Source: Pseudomonas mosselii
Lineage (GTDB): Bacteria; Pseudomonadota; Gammaproteobacteria; Pseudomonadales; Pseudomonadaceae
Direction: 5' to 3'
NCBI RefSeq assembly: GCF_019823065.1
Contig: NZ_CP081966.1
Span: 5,983,501 to 6,047,500 of the forward strand
DNA length: 64,000 bases
A model generated the notes under the pieces. The model was not told the origin of the DNA, searched no databases, and saw only the letters and a program-made list of their open reading frames with translations. Made by a program: the position numbers and the translations under genes. Below are positions 8,265-18,104 of the stretch, in pieces; positions within the stretch are counted from its first letter, which is position 1; each line of letters starts with the position of its first letter.

Positions 8265-8773
8265 CCGAGATCGCCACCCGCGACCGCCTGCAGCCCTCGC
8301 TGCTGGATCGCCTGACCGACGACGAGCCGGGCAACCCGCAGGAAGCCCCCGACAAGCGCGTGCTCAGCCTGCAGCAGCTCAAGGCCTCGGTGCTGCGCGA
8401 CCTGGCCTGGCTGCTCAACACCACCTCGCTGCTCGACACCGGCGCCACGCTGAATTCCCCGGCAGGCGCCTCGGTGATCAACTACGGCCTGCCGGCCCTG
8501 GCCGGCAACAGCGCGTCGAACATCGACCTCAACGCGCTCGAACGTATCATCCACCAGGCCATCGCCACCTACGAGCCGCGCATCCTTGCCCATACCCTGA
8601 AGGTGCGCGCCCAGGCCGCCCCCGGCGAGATGAACGCCAACGCCCTGAGCTTCGAAATCGAAGGCGACCTGTGGGCCCAGCCGGCGGCCCTGCCGCTGCT
8701 GTTGCAGACCGACGTGGACCTGGAGTCCGGGCACGTGCGCGTGGCCCCCGCCGACCGCCGGAGACGCGCATGA
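8258..8773 (+). CDS. tssE: Type VI secretion baseplate subunit TssE
   Basis: TssE is the gp25-like baseplate wedge protein that nucleates sheath assembly. I chose GTG at 8258, with AGGGA 7 bases upstream. The 171-residue product begins [22 protein letters not shown], the usual 'PSLLDRLTD' motif. It continues '[20 protein letters not shown]' and '[14 protein letters not shown]', typical of gp25-like proteins. The gene overlaps the upstream immunity gene by 7 bp and ends as ATGA into tssF, so it is tightly coupled to both neighbours. An open frame extends upstream but lies inside the immunity gene. Confidence 0.93.
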   Translation: MVAEIATRDRLQPSLLDRLTDDEPGNPQEAPDKRVLSLQQLKASVLRDLAWLLNTTSLLDTGATLNSPAGASVINYGLPALAGNSASNIDLNALERIIHQAIATYEPRILAHTLKVRAQAAPGEMNANALSFEIEGDLWAQPAALPLLLQTDVDLESGHVRVAPADRRRRA

Positions 8774-10632
8774 ACCCGCGCCTGCTCGAACTGTACAACC
8801 AGGAACTGCAGCATATCCGCGAGGGTGCCGCCGAGTTCGCCAAGGAATACCCGAAGATCGCCGGGCGCCTGACGCTGTCCGGGATCGAATGCGCCGACCC
8901 CTATGTCGAGCGCCTGCTGGAAGGCTTCGCCTACCTCACCGCGCGGGTGCAGCTCAAGCTCGACGCCGAGTACCCGACCTTCACCCACAACCTGCTGGAA
9001 ATCGCCTACCCGCATTACCTGGCGCCGACCCCGTCGATGACCGTGGTGCAACTGCAGACCGACCCCGACGAGGGCTCGCTGGCCGCCGGTTTCCAGCTGC
9101 CCCGCGACAGCGTGCTGCGCGCCAACCTCGGCCGCAACTCGCAGACGCCGTGCGAATTCCGCAGCACCCAGGACGTCACCCTGTGGCCGCTGCAGGTGGC
9201 CCGCGCCGAATACTTCGGCAACCCCGGCGCCGTGCTCGGGCGCCTGGCCGCCAGCGAGCCGAAGGCCCGTGCCGGCCTGCGCCTGACCTTGCGCAGCGGC
9301 GCGGAAATCCCGTTCAACAGCCTGCCGCTGACGCACCTGCCGCTGTACCTCAATGGCGCCGATGAAACGCCCTATCGCCTGTACGAGCAACTGCTGGGCA
9401 GCGCCTGCGCGGTGTTCGTGCGCCAGCCGGGGGCCGACTGGGTCGAGCGCATCCCGGTCGAGCAGGCCTTGCTGCCGTGCGGCTTCGACGATCGCGAAGC
9501 GGCGTTGCCGGTGGTGCCCCAGGCGTTCCAGGGCTATCGCCTGTTGCAGGAATACTTCGCCCTGCCGCAGCGTTTCCTGTTCGTCGATTTCGCCGGGCTG
9601 GAGCGCGCGGTCAAACGTTGCGACGGCCAGGAACTGGAGCTGCTGGTCCTGTTCGAGCGCTTCGACCCCACGCTGGAGAGCAGCGTGGGCAGCGCGCAGT
9701 TTGTGCCGTTCTGCACCCCGGCGATCAACCTGTTCCCGCGCCGGGTCGACCGCATCCACCTGACCGACCGGGTCCACGAGCACCATGTGATCGCCGACCG
9801 CACCCGGCCCACTGATTTCGAGATCCACTCGCTGCAGCAGGTCGCCGGCCACGGCACCGGGCCGGACCAGGCGTTTTTGCCGTTCTACGCCGTGCGCGAC
9901 CCGTCGCGCTACGGCCGTGACCAGGCCTACTACATCGTCCGTCGCGAGCCTCGGGTGCTGTCCAGCGAGCAGCGACGCAACGGCACGCGCTCCAGCTACA
10001 TGGGCAGCGAGACCTTCGTCAGCCTGGTCGACGGCCACCAGGCACCGTACCGCCACGACCTGCGCCAGCTGGGCATCAGCGCGCTGTGCAGCAACCGCGA
10101 CCTGCCGCTGTTCATGAACGTCGGCGACGGCCGCAGCGACTTCAGCCTGGCCGACAGCGCCCCGGTGTCCGCCGTGCGCTGCCTGGCCGGCCCCAGCCGA
10201 CCGAAGGCCAGCCATGCCCACGACAACCGGGCCTGGCGCCTGATCAGCCAACTGTCGCTGAACTACCTGTCCCTGGCCGAACAGGGCCAAGGCGCCGCCG
10301 CCCTGCGCGAACTGCTGCGCCTGTACGGCGACCAGCAGGACAGTGCCCTGCAACTGCAGATCGACGGCCTGCGCGAGGTCAGTTGCAAGCCCTGCACCCG
10401 GCGCCTGCCGATGCCCGGGCCGATCGTCTTCGGCCGCGGCCTGGAGATCACCCTGACGTTCGACGAAAACGCCTTCCGCGGCACCGGCGTGTTCCTCCTG
10501 GGCGCGGTGTTCGAGCGCTTCCTGACTCGCTACGTGTCGATCAACAGTTTCACCGAAACCGTGCTGCGCACCAGCGAACGTGGCGAGATCATGCGCTGGA
10601 ACGCCAAGCCCGGGCGCAGGCCGACCCTGTGA
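8770..10632 (+). CDS. tssF: Type VI secretion baseplate subunit TssF
   Basis: TssF (ImpG/VasA) forms the baseplate wedge with TssE and TssG. The 620-residue product begins [20 protein letters not shown], then '[12 protein letters not shown]' and '[20 protein letters not shown]', the canonical start. Later stretches include '[16 protein letters not shown]', '[15 protein letters not shown]' and '[16 protein letters not shown]'. Start and stop codons overlap both neighbours (ATGA with tssE, GTGA with tssG). The length is normal. Confidence 0.96.
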   Translation: MNPRLLELYNQELQHIREGAAEFAKEYPKIAGRLTLSGIECADPYVERLLEGFAYLTARVQLKLDAEYPTFTHNLLEIAYPHYLAPTPSMTVVQLQTDPDEGSLAAGFQLPRDSVLRANLGRNSQTPCEFRSTQDVTLWPLQVARAEYFGNPGAVLGRLAASEPKARAGLRLTLRSGAEIPFNSLPLTHLPLYLNGADETPYRLYEQLLGSACAVFVRQPGADWVERIPVEQALLPCGFDDREAALPVVPQAFQGYRLLQEYFALPQRFLFVDFAGLERAVKRCDGQELELLVLFERFDPTLESSVGSAQFVPFCTPAINLFPRRVDRIHLTDRVHEHHVIADRTRPTDFEIHSLQQVAGHGTGPDQAFLPFYAVRDPSRYGRDQAYYIVRREPRVLSSEQRRNGTRSSYMGSETFVSLVDGHQAPYRHDLRQLGISALCSNRDLPLFMNVGDGRSDFSLADSAPVSAVRCLAGPSRPKASHAHDNRAWRLISQLSLNYLSLAEQGQGAAALRELLRLYGDQQDSALQLQIDGLREVSCKPCTRRLPMPGPIVFGRGLEITLTFDENAFRGTGVFLLGAVFERFLTRYVSINSFTETVLRTSERGEIMRWNAKPGRRPTL

Positions 10633-11645
10633 GCACGCTACAGGCCATGCAGGCGCAGCCCTGGGAGTACGACTTCTTCCAGGCCTTGCGTCGCCTCGAG
10701 GCGGAAAACCCCGAGCTGCCGCGCTTCGGCCATTCGCTGCGCCTGGCCGACGAGCCGGTGCGCCTGGGGCAGCGCCTGGACTGCGGCTTCGCCCCGGCGA
10801 CGCTGGCCTCGGTCACGGCCAACGACGATCAGCCGGCGCGCCTGGAGCAGTTCTTCTTCGGCCTCGGCGGCCCCAACGGCCCGCTGCCGCTGCACCTGAC
10901 CGAGTACATGCGCGAACGCCAGCGCAACCACGCCGACCCGACCAGCAAACGCTTCCTCGACATCTTCCACCACCGCTTGCTGAGCCTGTTCTACCGCGCC
11001 TGGGCCGAGGCCCGGCCGACCGTCAGCCACGACCGCCCCGGTGACGACTACTGGGCCGCGCGCCTGGCCGCCCTCAGCGGCCGCGGCCAGCCGGAACTGC
11101 AAGACCAGGGGCCGCTGGCCGACACCGCCAAGCTGCACTGGTCCGGCCACCTGGCGGCGCAGACCCGCTACCCGGACGGCCTGTGCAGCATCCTGTCGAG
11201 CTATTTCGGCGTGCCGGTGCAGCTCGAGGAGTACGTCGGCCAGTGGCTGGAGCTGCCCGAGCGCAGCCAGCTCGGCGTGCGCGCCAACCGCCTGGGCATG
11301 GACCTGTGCCTGGGCCGCTACGTCTGGGACCGCCAGCACAAGTTCCGCCTGTGCCTGGGCCCGCTGACCCTCGACCAGTACCACGCGCTGCTCCCCGGTG
11401 GGCAGGCGTTCGTCGAGCTGGCGGCCTGGGTCGCCGAGTATCTGGGCCAGGAACTGGACTGGGACCTCAACCTCATCCTCGCGCAGGGCCAGGTGCCCGC
11501 GCTGCAACTCAATGCCGGTCAGCGCCTGGGGTTCGACACCTGGCTCGGCCGCCCCTCGCACGATGCACGCGACCTGAAGCTGGCCCGGTACTACGCCGAC
11601 CAGCCGGTCGCCGCGCCCCTCACAAGGAGTCAGGACCATGGGTGA
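10629..11645 (+). CDS. tssG: Type VI secretion baseplate subunit TssG
   Basis: TssG (ImpH/VasB) is the third wedge component, bridging TssF and TssK. It starts at the GTG overlapping the tssF stop (GTGA). The 338-residue product reads 'MQAQPWEYDFFQALRRLEAE' near the start, then 'LEQFFFGLGGPNGPLPLHLT' and 'RFLDIFHHRLLSLFYRAW', which are diagnostic. The C-terminal half has 'GRYVWDRQHKFRLCLGPL'. The 3' end overlaps the tssH start by 8 bp. Confidence 0.95.
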   Translation: MSTLQAMQAQPWEYDFFQALRRLEAENPELPRFGHSLRLADEPVRLGQRLDCGFAPATLASVTANDDQPARLEQFFFGLGGPNGPLPLHLTEYMRERQRNHADPTSKRFLDIFHHRLLSLFYRAWAEARPTVSHDRPGDDYWAARLAALSGRGQPELQDQGPLADTAKLHWSGHLAAQTRYPDGLCSILSSYFGVPVQLEEYVGQWLELPERSQLGVRANRLGMDLCLGRYVWDRQHKFRLCLGPLTLDQYHALLPGGQAFVELAAWVAEYLGQELDWDLNLILAQGQVPALQLNAGQRLGFDTWLGRPSHDARDLKLARYYADQPVAAPLTRSQDHG

Positions 11646-14313
11646 AATCAGCCGCGCCGCGCTGTTCGGCAAACTCAACAGCGTCGCCTACAAGGCCATC
11701 GAGGCCGCCACGGTGTTCTGCAAGCTGCGGGGCAACCCCTATGTCGAGCTGGCGCACTGGCTGCACCAGCTGCTGCAGCTGCAGGACAGCGACCTGCACC
11801 GCATCATCCGCCAGTTCAACGTCGAGCCGGCACGCCTGGCCCGCGACCTGACCGATGCCCTGGACCGCCTGCCACGGGGCTCGACCTCGATCACCGACCT
11901 GTCCTCCCAGGTGGAAGAGGCCGTCGAGCGCGGCTGGGTCTACGGTAGCCTGATGTTCGGCGAAAGCCAGGTGCGCACCGGCTACCTGCTGGTCGGCATC
12001 CTCAAGACCCCGAGCCTGCGCAATGCGCTGCTGGGGCTGTCCAGCGAGTTCGCCAAACTGAAGGTCGAGGCGCTGAGCGAGCGTTTCGACGAGTACGTCG
12101 GCGACTCGCCGGAAAACAACCTGGCCGCCAGCGACGGCTTCAGCGCCGCGGCGCCGGGCGAGGCCAGCGGCGCCGTGGCCCCGGCGGCGATGGGCAAGCA
12201 GGAAGCGCTCAAGCGCTTCACCGTCGACCTCACCGAGCAGGCCCGCAGCGGCAAGCTCGACCCCATCGTCGGCCGTGACGAGGAGATCCGCCAGTTGGTC
12301 GACATCCTCATGCGCCGCCGCCAGAACAACCCGATCCTCACCGGCGAGGCCGGCGTCGGCAAGACCGCCGTGGTCGAAGGCTTCGCCCTGCGCATCGTCG
12401 CCGGCGACGTGCCGCCGGCACTGAAGGACGTCGAGCTGCGCAGCCTGGACGTCGGCCTGCTGCAGGCCGGCGCCAGCATGAAGGGCGAGTTCGAACAGCG
12501 CCTGCGCCAGGTGATCGAGGACGTGCAGGCCTCGCCCAAGCCGATCATCCTGTTCATCGACGAAGCCCATACCCTGGTCGGTGCCGGCGGCGCGGCCGGC
12601 ACCGGTGATGCCGCCAATCTGCTCAAGCCGGCCCTGGCCCGTGGCAGCCTGCGCACCGTGGCCGCGACCACCTGGGCCGAATACAAAAAGCATATCGAGA
12701 AGGACCCGGCCTTGACCCGGCGTTTCCAGGTGGTCCAGGTGGACGAGCCAAGCGAAGCCAAGGCGCTGCTGATGATGCGCGGCGTGGCCTCGACCATGGA
12801 GAAGCACCATCAGGTGCAGATCCTCGACGAAGCGCTGGAAGCCGCCGTGAGGCTGTCGCACCGCTACATTCCGGCACGCCAGCTGCCGGACAAGTCGGTG
12901 AGCCTGCTCGACACCGCCTGCGCCCGCGTCGCCATCAGCCTGCACGCGGTGCCGGCCGAGGTGGACGACAGCCGCCGGCGCATCGAGGCGCTGGAGGTGG
13001 AACTGCAGATCATTGCCCGCGAAGCCGCCATCGGCGTCAGCACCGAGCAGCGCCAAGCCCAGGCCGACAGCCTGCTGGCCGAGGAGCGCGAGCGCCTGGC
13101 CGCCTTGGAAAGCCGCTGGGCGGAGGAGAAAGCCCTGGTTGACGAGCTGCTGGCCACCCGCGCGCAACTACGTGAACAGGTCGGCGTGGTCGATCAGGAA
13201 GTGGACGTGCAGGGCAGCCATGAACTGCGCGAAAAACTCGTCGACCTGCAGCAGCGTCTGAGCCAGCTGCAAGGCGAGAGCCCGCTGATCCTGCCGACCG
13301 TGGACTACCAGGCGGTGGCCTCGGTGGTCGCCGACTGGACCGGCATCCCGGTGGGCCGCATGGCGCGCAACGAGATCGAGACCGTGCTCAACCTCGACAG
13401 CCACCTGGCCAAGCGCATCATCGGCCAGGACCACGCGCTGAAGATGATCGCCAAGCGCATCCAGACCTCCCGCGCCGGCCTCGACAACCCGAACAAGCCC
13501 ATCGGCGTGTTCATGCTCGCCGGCACCTCCGGGGTGGGCAAGACCGAGACCGCGCTGGCCCTGGCCGAGGCCATGTACGGCGGCGAGCAGAACCTGATCA
13601 CCATCAACATGAGCGAGTTCCAGGAGGCCCACACCGTCTCCACCCTCAAGGGCGCCCCACCCGGCTATGTCGGCTACGGCGAGGGCGGCGTGCTGACCGA
13701 GGCGGTGCGCCGTCGCCCGTACAGCGTGGTGCTGCTGGACGAGGTGGAGAAAGCCCACCCCGACGTGCACGAGATCTTCTTCCAGGTGTTCGACAAGGGC
13801 GTGATGGAAGACGGCGAAGGCCGCCAGATCGATTTTCGCAACACCCTGATCCTGCTCACCACCAACGCTGGCACCGAGCTGATCGCCAACATCTGCAAGG
13901 ACCCACAGGCCCTGCCCGACCCGGAGGCCGTGGCCACCTCGCTGCGCAAGCCGCTGCTGGAGATCTTCCCGCCGGCGCTGCTCGGCCGCCTGGTGACCAT
14001 CCCCTACTACCCACTCAGCGACGCCATGCTCAAGGCCATCACCCGCCTGCAGCTGGAGCGCATCCGCAAGCGCGTGGAAGGCACCCACAAGGTCGGCTTC
14101 GCCTACGACGACGGCGTGGTCGAGCTGATCGTCTCGCGCTGCACCGAGACCGAAAGCGGAGGCCGCATGATCGACGCCATCCTCACCAACGGCCTGCTGC
14201 CGGACATGAGCCGCGAGTTCCTGACCCGCCTGCTCGAGGGCAAGCCGCTGGCCAGCGTCAGCATCAGCCGTCGTGACAACGACTTGCACTATGACTTCGG
14301 CGCCGCCGACTGA
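11638..14313 (+). CDS. tssH: Type VI secretion AAA+ ATPase TssH (ClpV)
   Basis: TssH/ClpV disassembles contracted TssBC sheaths so the subunits can be reused. The 891-residue product opens with MGEISRAALFGKLNSVAYKA, the ClpV N-domain that binds the TssC helix. The first AAA+ module has Walker A GEAGVGKT near residue 235 and Walker B 'ILFIDEAHTL'. A coiled-coil insertion follows (residues about 440-540). The second module has GTSGVGKT near residue 630 and 'VVLLDEVEKAHPDV'. AGGAG precedes the ATG, which lies inside the end of tssG. Length and both nucleotide sites are intact. Confidence 0.97.
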   Translation: MGEISRAALFGKLNSVAYKAIEAATVFCKLRGNPYVELAHWLHQLLQLQDSDLHRIIRQFNVEPARLARDLTDALDRLPRGSTSITDLSSQVEEAVERGWVYGSLMFGESQVRTGYLLVGILKTPSLRNALLGLSSEFAKLKVEALSERFDEYVGDSPENNLAASDGFSAAAPGEASGAVAPAAMGKQEALKRFTVDLTEQARSGKLDPIVGRDEEIRQLVDILMRRRQNNPILTGEAGVGKTAVVEGFALRIVAGDVPPALKDVELRSLDVGLLQAGASMKGEFEQRLRQVIEDVQASPKPIILFIDEAHTLVGAGGAAGTGDAANLLKPALARGSLRTVAATTWAEYKKHIEKDPALTRRFQVVQVDEPSEAKALLMMRGVASTMEKHHQVQILDEALEAAVRLSHRYIPARQLPDKSVSLLDTACARVAISLHAVPAEVDDSRRRIEALEVELQIIAREAAIGVSTEQRQAQADSLLAEERERLAALESRWAEEKALVDELLATRAQLREQVGVVDQEVDVQGSHELREKLVDLQQRLSQLQGESPLILPTVDYQAVASVVADWTGIPVGRMARNEIETVLNLDSHLAKRIIGQDHALKMIAKRIQTSRAGLDNPNKPIGVFMLAGTSGVGKTETALALAEAMYGGEQNLITINMSEFQEAHTVSTLKGAPPGYVGYGEGGVLTEAVRRRPYSVVLLDEVEKAHPDVHEIFFQVFDKGVMEDGEGRQIDFRNTLILLTTNAGTELIANICKDPQALPDPEAVATSLRKPLLEIFPPALLGRLVTIPYYPLSDAMLKAITRLQLERIRKRVEGTHKVGFAYDDGVVELIVSRCTETESGGRMIDAILTNGLLPDMSREFLTRLLEGKPLASVSISRRDNDLHYDFGAAD

Positions 14314-14324
14314 CAGGACCGACC

Positions 14325-16253
14325 ATGCTGTTCAAGCAGTTCACGCGCCTGGCGCAGATCAACAGCCCCCTGGGGCCGGACAAGCTGATCCTTGCCGAAA
14401 TGGGCGGCAGCGAGGAACTCGGCCGCCTGTTCGACTTCGAGCTGCAGCTGACCAGCGACGACCCGGCCATCGACCTCAACCAGCTGCTGGGCAAGCCCAT
14501 GAGCCTGAGCGTGCAGCAGAGCGTCGGCAGCTCGCGGCATTTCCACGGCATCGTCGCCCGTTGCAGCCAGTCGGTGGACCAGGGCCAGTTCGCCAGCTAC
14601 CGCGTCACCTTGCGTCCGTGGCTGTGGCTGCTGACACGCACCAGCGACTGCCGGATCTTCCAGCACCTGAGCGCGCCGCAGATCATCAAGCAGGTGTTCC
14701 GCGACCTGGGCTTCTCGGATTTCGAGGACCTGCTCAGCCGCAACTACCGCGAGCGCGAGTACTGCGTGCAGTACCGCGAGACCAGCTTCGACTTCGTCAG
14801 CCGCCTGATGGAGGAGGAAGGCATCTACTACTTCTTCCGCCACGAGCAGGAACGCCACGTGCTGGTGCTGGCCGACGCCTACGGCGCGCACCAGAAGGCC
14901 CCCGGCTACGAGACCGTGCCCTACTACCCGCCGGACGGCCAGCACCGCGAGCGCGACCATATCAACGACTGGCACCTGGCCCAGGAGGTCCAGCCCGGCT
15001 CCCTGGAGCTCAACGACTACGACTTCCAGCGCCCCAGCGCGCGCATCGACGTGCGCTCGGCGATGCCGCGCCCGCACCAGGCCGGCGACTACCCGCTGTA
15101 CGACTACCCCGGCGCCTACGAGCAGACCCAGGACGGCGAGCACTACGCCCGCACCCGCCTGGAGTCGCTGCAGAGCCTGCACGAGCGGGTCGAGCTGCGC
15201 GGCAATGCCCGGGGCCTGGGCAGCGGCCATCTGTTCAGCCTGAGCAACTTCAGCCGCCAGGACCAGAACCGCGAGTACCTGATCGTCGCCGCCCGCTACT
15301 ACGTGCATCAGGAGCGCCTGGAAAGCGGTGGCGGCAGCGGTGCGGCGCAGTTCGAGAGCAACCTCAGCTGCATCGACGCGCAGCAAAGCTACCGCCCGGT
15401 GGGCAGCACCCTGCGGCCGATCGTCAAGGGCCCGCAGACGGCCGTGGTGGTCGGCCCTGCCGGCGAGGAGATCTGGACCGACCAGTATGGCCGGGTCAAG
15501 GTGCACTTCCACTGGGACCGCCACGATCAGTCCAACGAGAACAGCTCGTGCTGGATCCGCGTGTCGCAAGCCACGGCGGGCAAGAACTGGGGCTCGATCC
15601 AGGTGCCGCGGATCGGCCAGGAGGTGATCGTCAGTTTTCTCGAAGGCGACCCCGACCGGCCGATCATCACCGGGCGGGTCTACAACGCCGAGCAGACGGT
15701 GCCCTACGACCTGCCCGGCAGCGCCACGCAAAGCGGCATGAAGAGCCGTTCGAGCAAGGGCGGCAGCCCGGCCAACTTCAATGAAATCCGCATGGAGGAC
15801 AAGAAGGGCGCCGAGCAGTTGTACGTGCATGCCGAACGCAACATGGACACGGTGGTGGAGCAGAACCAGACGTTGTCGGTGGGCATCAGCCGGGTCAAGA
15901 CCGTGGGCATGATCGAGACCGTGACCATCGGCCAGGACCGCCTGCGCTCGGTGCGCCATCGCGACGTCCTGCTGGTCGGTGGCGACAAGCGCGACAGTGT
16001 GCACGGCAACTATGTGATGGATGCCGGCGACCAGATCCGCCTGGTCTGTGGCGACAGCGTGATCGAATTGAAGTCCGACGGCACCATCAATATCAGCTGC
16101 GCCAAGTTCAATATCCATGCAACGGCGGACGGGATCATCAATACCGATGGCAAGCTCGACCTGAACCTGGGCGGCGGTCCGCAGGCCAAGGCTTCGGGCC
16201 AGGGCGACAAGGGCGAAATCGACGGCCGGGTGAAGCAGGTGTTCAAACAGTAA
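14325..16253 (+). CDS. vgrG: Type VI secretion tip protein VgrG (TssI)
   Basis: VgrG trimers form the puncturing spike on the Hcp tube. The 642-residue product starts MLFKQFTRLAQINSPLGPDK. It has gp27-like domains in the N-terminal half, including 'REYCVQYRETSFDFVSRLME', 'EEGIYYFFRHEQ'. The gp5-like OB fold begins near residue 375 with 'AVVVGPAGEEIWTDQYGRVK'. The region from about residue 485 ('NEIRMEDKKGAEQLYVHAER') leads into the beta-prism spike. Only a short tail follows, so this is a structural rather than an 'evolved' VgrG. It is the last T6SS gene; no PAAR, DUF4123 adaptor or cargo gene follows. Confidence 0.96.
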   Translation: MLFKQFTRLAQINSPLGPDKLILAEMGGSEELGRLFDFELQLTSDDPAIDLNQLLGKPMSLSVQQSVGSSRHFHGIVARCSQSVDQGQFASYRVTLRPWLWLLTRTSDCRIFQHLSAPQIIKQVFRDLGFSDFEDLLSRNYREREYCVQYRETSFDFVSRLMEEEGIYYFFRHEQERHVLVLADAYGAHQKAPGYETVPYYPPDGQHRERDHINDWHLAQEVQPGSLELNDYDFQRPSARIDVRSAMPRPHQAGDYPLYDYPGAYEQTQDGEHYARTRLESLQSLHERVELRGNARGLGSGHLFSLSNFSRQDQNREYLIVAARYYVHQERLESGGGSGAAQFESNLSCIDAQQSYRPVGSTLRPIVKGPQTAVVVGPAGEEIWTDQYGRVKVHFHWDRHDQSNENSSCWIRVSQATAGKNWGSIQVPRIGQEVIVSFLEGDPDRPIITGRVYNAEQTVPYDLPGSATQSGMKSRSSKGGSPANFNEIRMEDKKGAEQLYVHAERNMDTVVEQNQTLSVGISRVKTVGMIETVTIGQDRLRSVRHRDVLLVGGDKRDSVHGNYVMDAGDQIRLVCGDSVIELKSDGTINISCAKFNIHATADGIINTDGKLDLNLGGGPQAKASGQGDKGEIDGRVKQVFKQ

Positions 16254-16260
16254 CACCGAG

Positions 16261-16292
16261 GGCCTCATCGCGGAGTTGCCCCGCGATGGGCC
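16261..16292 (+). terminator. Hairpin after vgrG (REP-like, likely transcript end)
   Basis: The arms ggcctcatcgcgg and ccgcgatgggcc pair with a single bulged base around a short loop, 8 bp after the vgrG stop. The core resembles half of the REP repeats in this window. There is no T-run, so termination is inferred from position. Confidence 0.4.
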
Positions 16293-16406
16293 CGAAACCG
16301 ACAAGCTTTTGGTCCTACCCAGGTAATAGTGTTTTACCAATCGCCCTGGTTTTCCGCTGCTGCGCTTTGCCTATCCTAGGCCGGTCACCCTGTCTGCGAT
16401 GGCCCC

Positions 16407-18074
16407 ATGAAAGACGCACTCCCCAGCCGCTACGCCTGCCTGACCCTGTGCCTGCTGTTCACCCTCGCCAGCCTACCCTTCCTCGCCCGGCACGACGGGC
16501 TCTGGCCCTTCACCGTCATCAGCGCCCTGCTCAGCCTGGTCGGCCTCAACGACCTGCGCCAACGCCACCACGCGGTGCGCCGCAACTATCCGATCCTGGG
16601 CAACATCCGCTACCTGATCGAAACCGTCCGCCCGGAGATCCGCCAGTACCTGATCGAAGGCGACGACGACAAGCTGCCGTTCTCCCGCGCCCAGCGTTCG
16701 CTGGTCTACGCCCGGGCCAAGAACGAAAGCGCCGAGAAAGCCTTCGGCACCCTCAACGACGCCTATAAACCAGGCTTCGAGTTCATCAGCCATTCGATGC
16801 TGCCAGTGCCGATGCCCGACCCGGCCTCGTTCCGCATCCGCATCGGCGGCCCGCAGTGCCGTCAGCCGTACTCGGCGTCGATCTTCAATATCTCGGCCAT
16901 GAGCTTCGGCGCCCTCAGCGCCAACGCCATCGCCGCGCTGAACAAGGGCGCGCGCCTGGGCCGCTTCGCCCATGACACCGGTGAGGGCAGCATCAGCCCC
17001 TACCACCGCGAACACGGCGGCGACCTGATCTGGGAAATCGGCAGCGGTTATTTCGGCTGCCGTACCGAAGACGGCCACTTCGACCCTGATCGCTTCGCCG
17101 AACAGGCACGCTCGCCTCAGGTGAAGATGATCGAGATCAAGCTCAGCCAGGGCGCAAAGCCGGGCCATGGCGGGATCCTGCCGGGGCACAAGGTCAGCGC
17201 CGAGATCGCCAACACCCGGGGCGTGCGCGAAGGCGAGGACTGCATCTCGCCGGCCGCCCACAGTGCCTTCAGCACGCCACGGGAGTTGCTGCAGTTCGTC
17301 GCCCGGCTGCGCGAGCTGTCTGGCGGCAAGCCGGTGGGTTTCAAGTTCTGCCTGGGCCACCCGTGGGAGTTCATGGGCATCGCCAAGGCCATGCTGGCCT
17401 CCGGCATCACCCCGGACTTCATCGTCGTCGACGGCAAGGAAGGCGGCACCGGCGCGGCGCCCCGGGAGTTCTCCGACAACATGGGCGTGCCCCTGCGCGA
17501 GGGCCTGATGTTCGTGCACAACACCCTGGTGGGGCTGAACCTGCGCGAGCGCATCCGCATCGGTGCGGCGGGCAAACTGGTTAGCGCCTTCGACATCGCC
17601 AGCGTGCTAGCCATCGGCGCGGACTGGGTGAACTCGGCGCGGGGCTTCATGTTCGCCATCGGCTGCATCCAGTCGCAGAGCTGCCACACCAACAAGTGCC
17701 CGACCGGGGTGGCGACCCAGGACCCGCTGCGCCAGCGCGCGCTAGTGGTGCCGGAGAAAGCCGAGCGGGTCGCCAGCTTCCACCGCAATACCTTGCATGC
17801 CCTGGCCGAGATGCTTGCCGCCGCCGGCCTGGACCACCCCTCTGAACTCAAGCCCAAGCACCTGGCGCGGCGTATCAGCGCCAGCGAGATCAGCCTGTTT
17901 TCGCAGTTGCACACTTTCCTCAAGCCGGGCGAACTGCTCAGCGGCGCGATCGACAGCGAGTTCTATGCACGGATGTGGCGGATGGCGCGCAGCGACAGCT
18001 TCGCGCCGCAGACGGGTGAAATCGAGGTGGCGGCGGCGGTCAACGTGCGCCGGAAAGAAACAGCCCCGGCATAG
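16407..18074 (+). CDS. Membrane-anchored FMN-binding glutamate synthase-like protein
   Basis: The 555-residue product resembles the central FMN/Fe-S part of glutamate synthase (GltB) without the glutaminase and C-terminal domains. Two hydrophobic segments (residues about 9-27 and 31-48) would anchor it to the inner membrane. The barrel contains 'SMSFGALS'-type 'ISAMSFGALSANAIAALNKG', 'DTGEGSISPYH' and 'IEIKLSQGAKPGHGGILPG'. Cys420, Cys426 and Cys431 reproduce the spacing of the GltS 3Fe-4S ligands, followed by 'CPTGVATQDP'. Such stand-alone proteins are common in Pseudomonas and their substrate is not settled. The stop codon lies in the loop of a GC hairpin. Confidence 0.85.
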   Translation: MKDALPSRYACLTLCLLFTLASLPFLARHDGLWPFTVISALLSLVGLNDLRQRHHAVRRNYPILGNIRYLIETVRPEIRQYLIEGDDDKLPFSRAQRSLVYARAKNESAEKAFGTLNDAYKPGFEFISHSMLPVPMPDPASFRIRIGGPQCRQPYSASIFNISAMSFGALSANAIAALNKGARLGRFAHDTGEGSISPYHREHGGDLIWEIGSGYFGCRTEDGHFDPDRFAEQARSPQVKMIEIKLSQGAKPGHGGILPGHKVSAEIANTRGVREGEDCISPAAHSAFSTPRELLQFVARLRELSGGKPVGFKFCLGHPWEFMGIAKAMLASGITPDFIVVDGKEGGTGAAPREFSDNMGVPLREGLMFVHNTLVGLNLRERIRIGAAGKLVSAFDIASVLAIGADWVNSARGFMFAIGCIQSQSCHTNKCPTGVATQDPLRQRALVVPEKAERVASFHRNTLHALAEMLAAAGLDHPSELKPKHLARRISASEISLFSQLHTFLKPGELLSGAIDSEFYARMWRMARSDSFAPQTGEIEVAAAVNVRRKETAPA

Positions 18075-18084
18075 GCCGGGGCTG
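18061..18084. terminator. Perfect GC hairpin around the stop codon of the FMN gene, between converging genes
   Basis: The arms cagccccggc (18061-18070) and gccggggctg (18075-18084) are perfectly complementary, and the TAG stop codon at 18072-18074 sits in the loop. It separates the FMN protein gene from the converging porin gene. There is no T-run; a bidirectional end is inferred. Confidence 0.5.
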
Positions 18085-18104
18085 CGGGTGACGCGGGATC
18101 AGGA

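Noticed and set aside
16407..18074. Annotation of the FMN protein as glutamate synthase large subunit (gltB)
   Set aside because: It lacks the N-terminal glutaminase and C-terminal domains, has membrane segments, and has no gltD neighbour.
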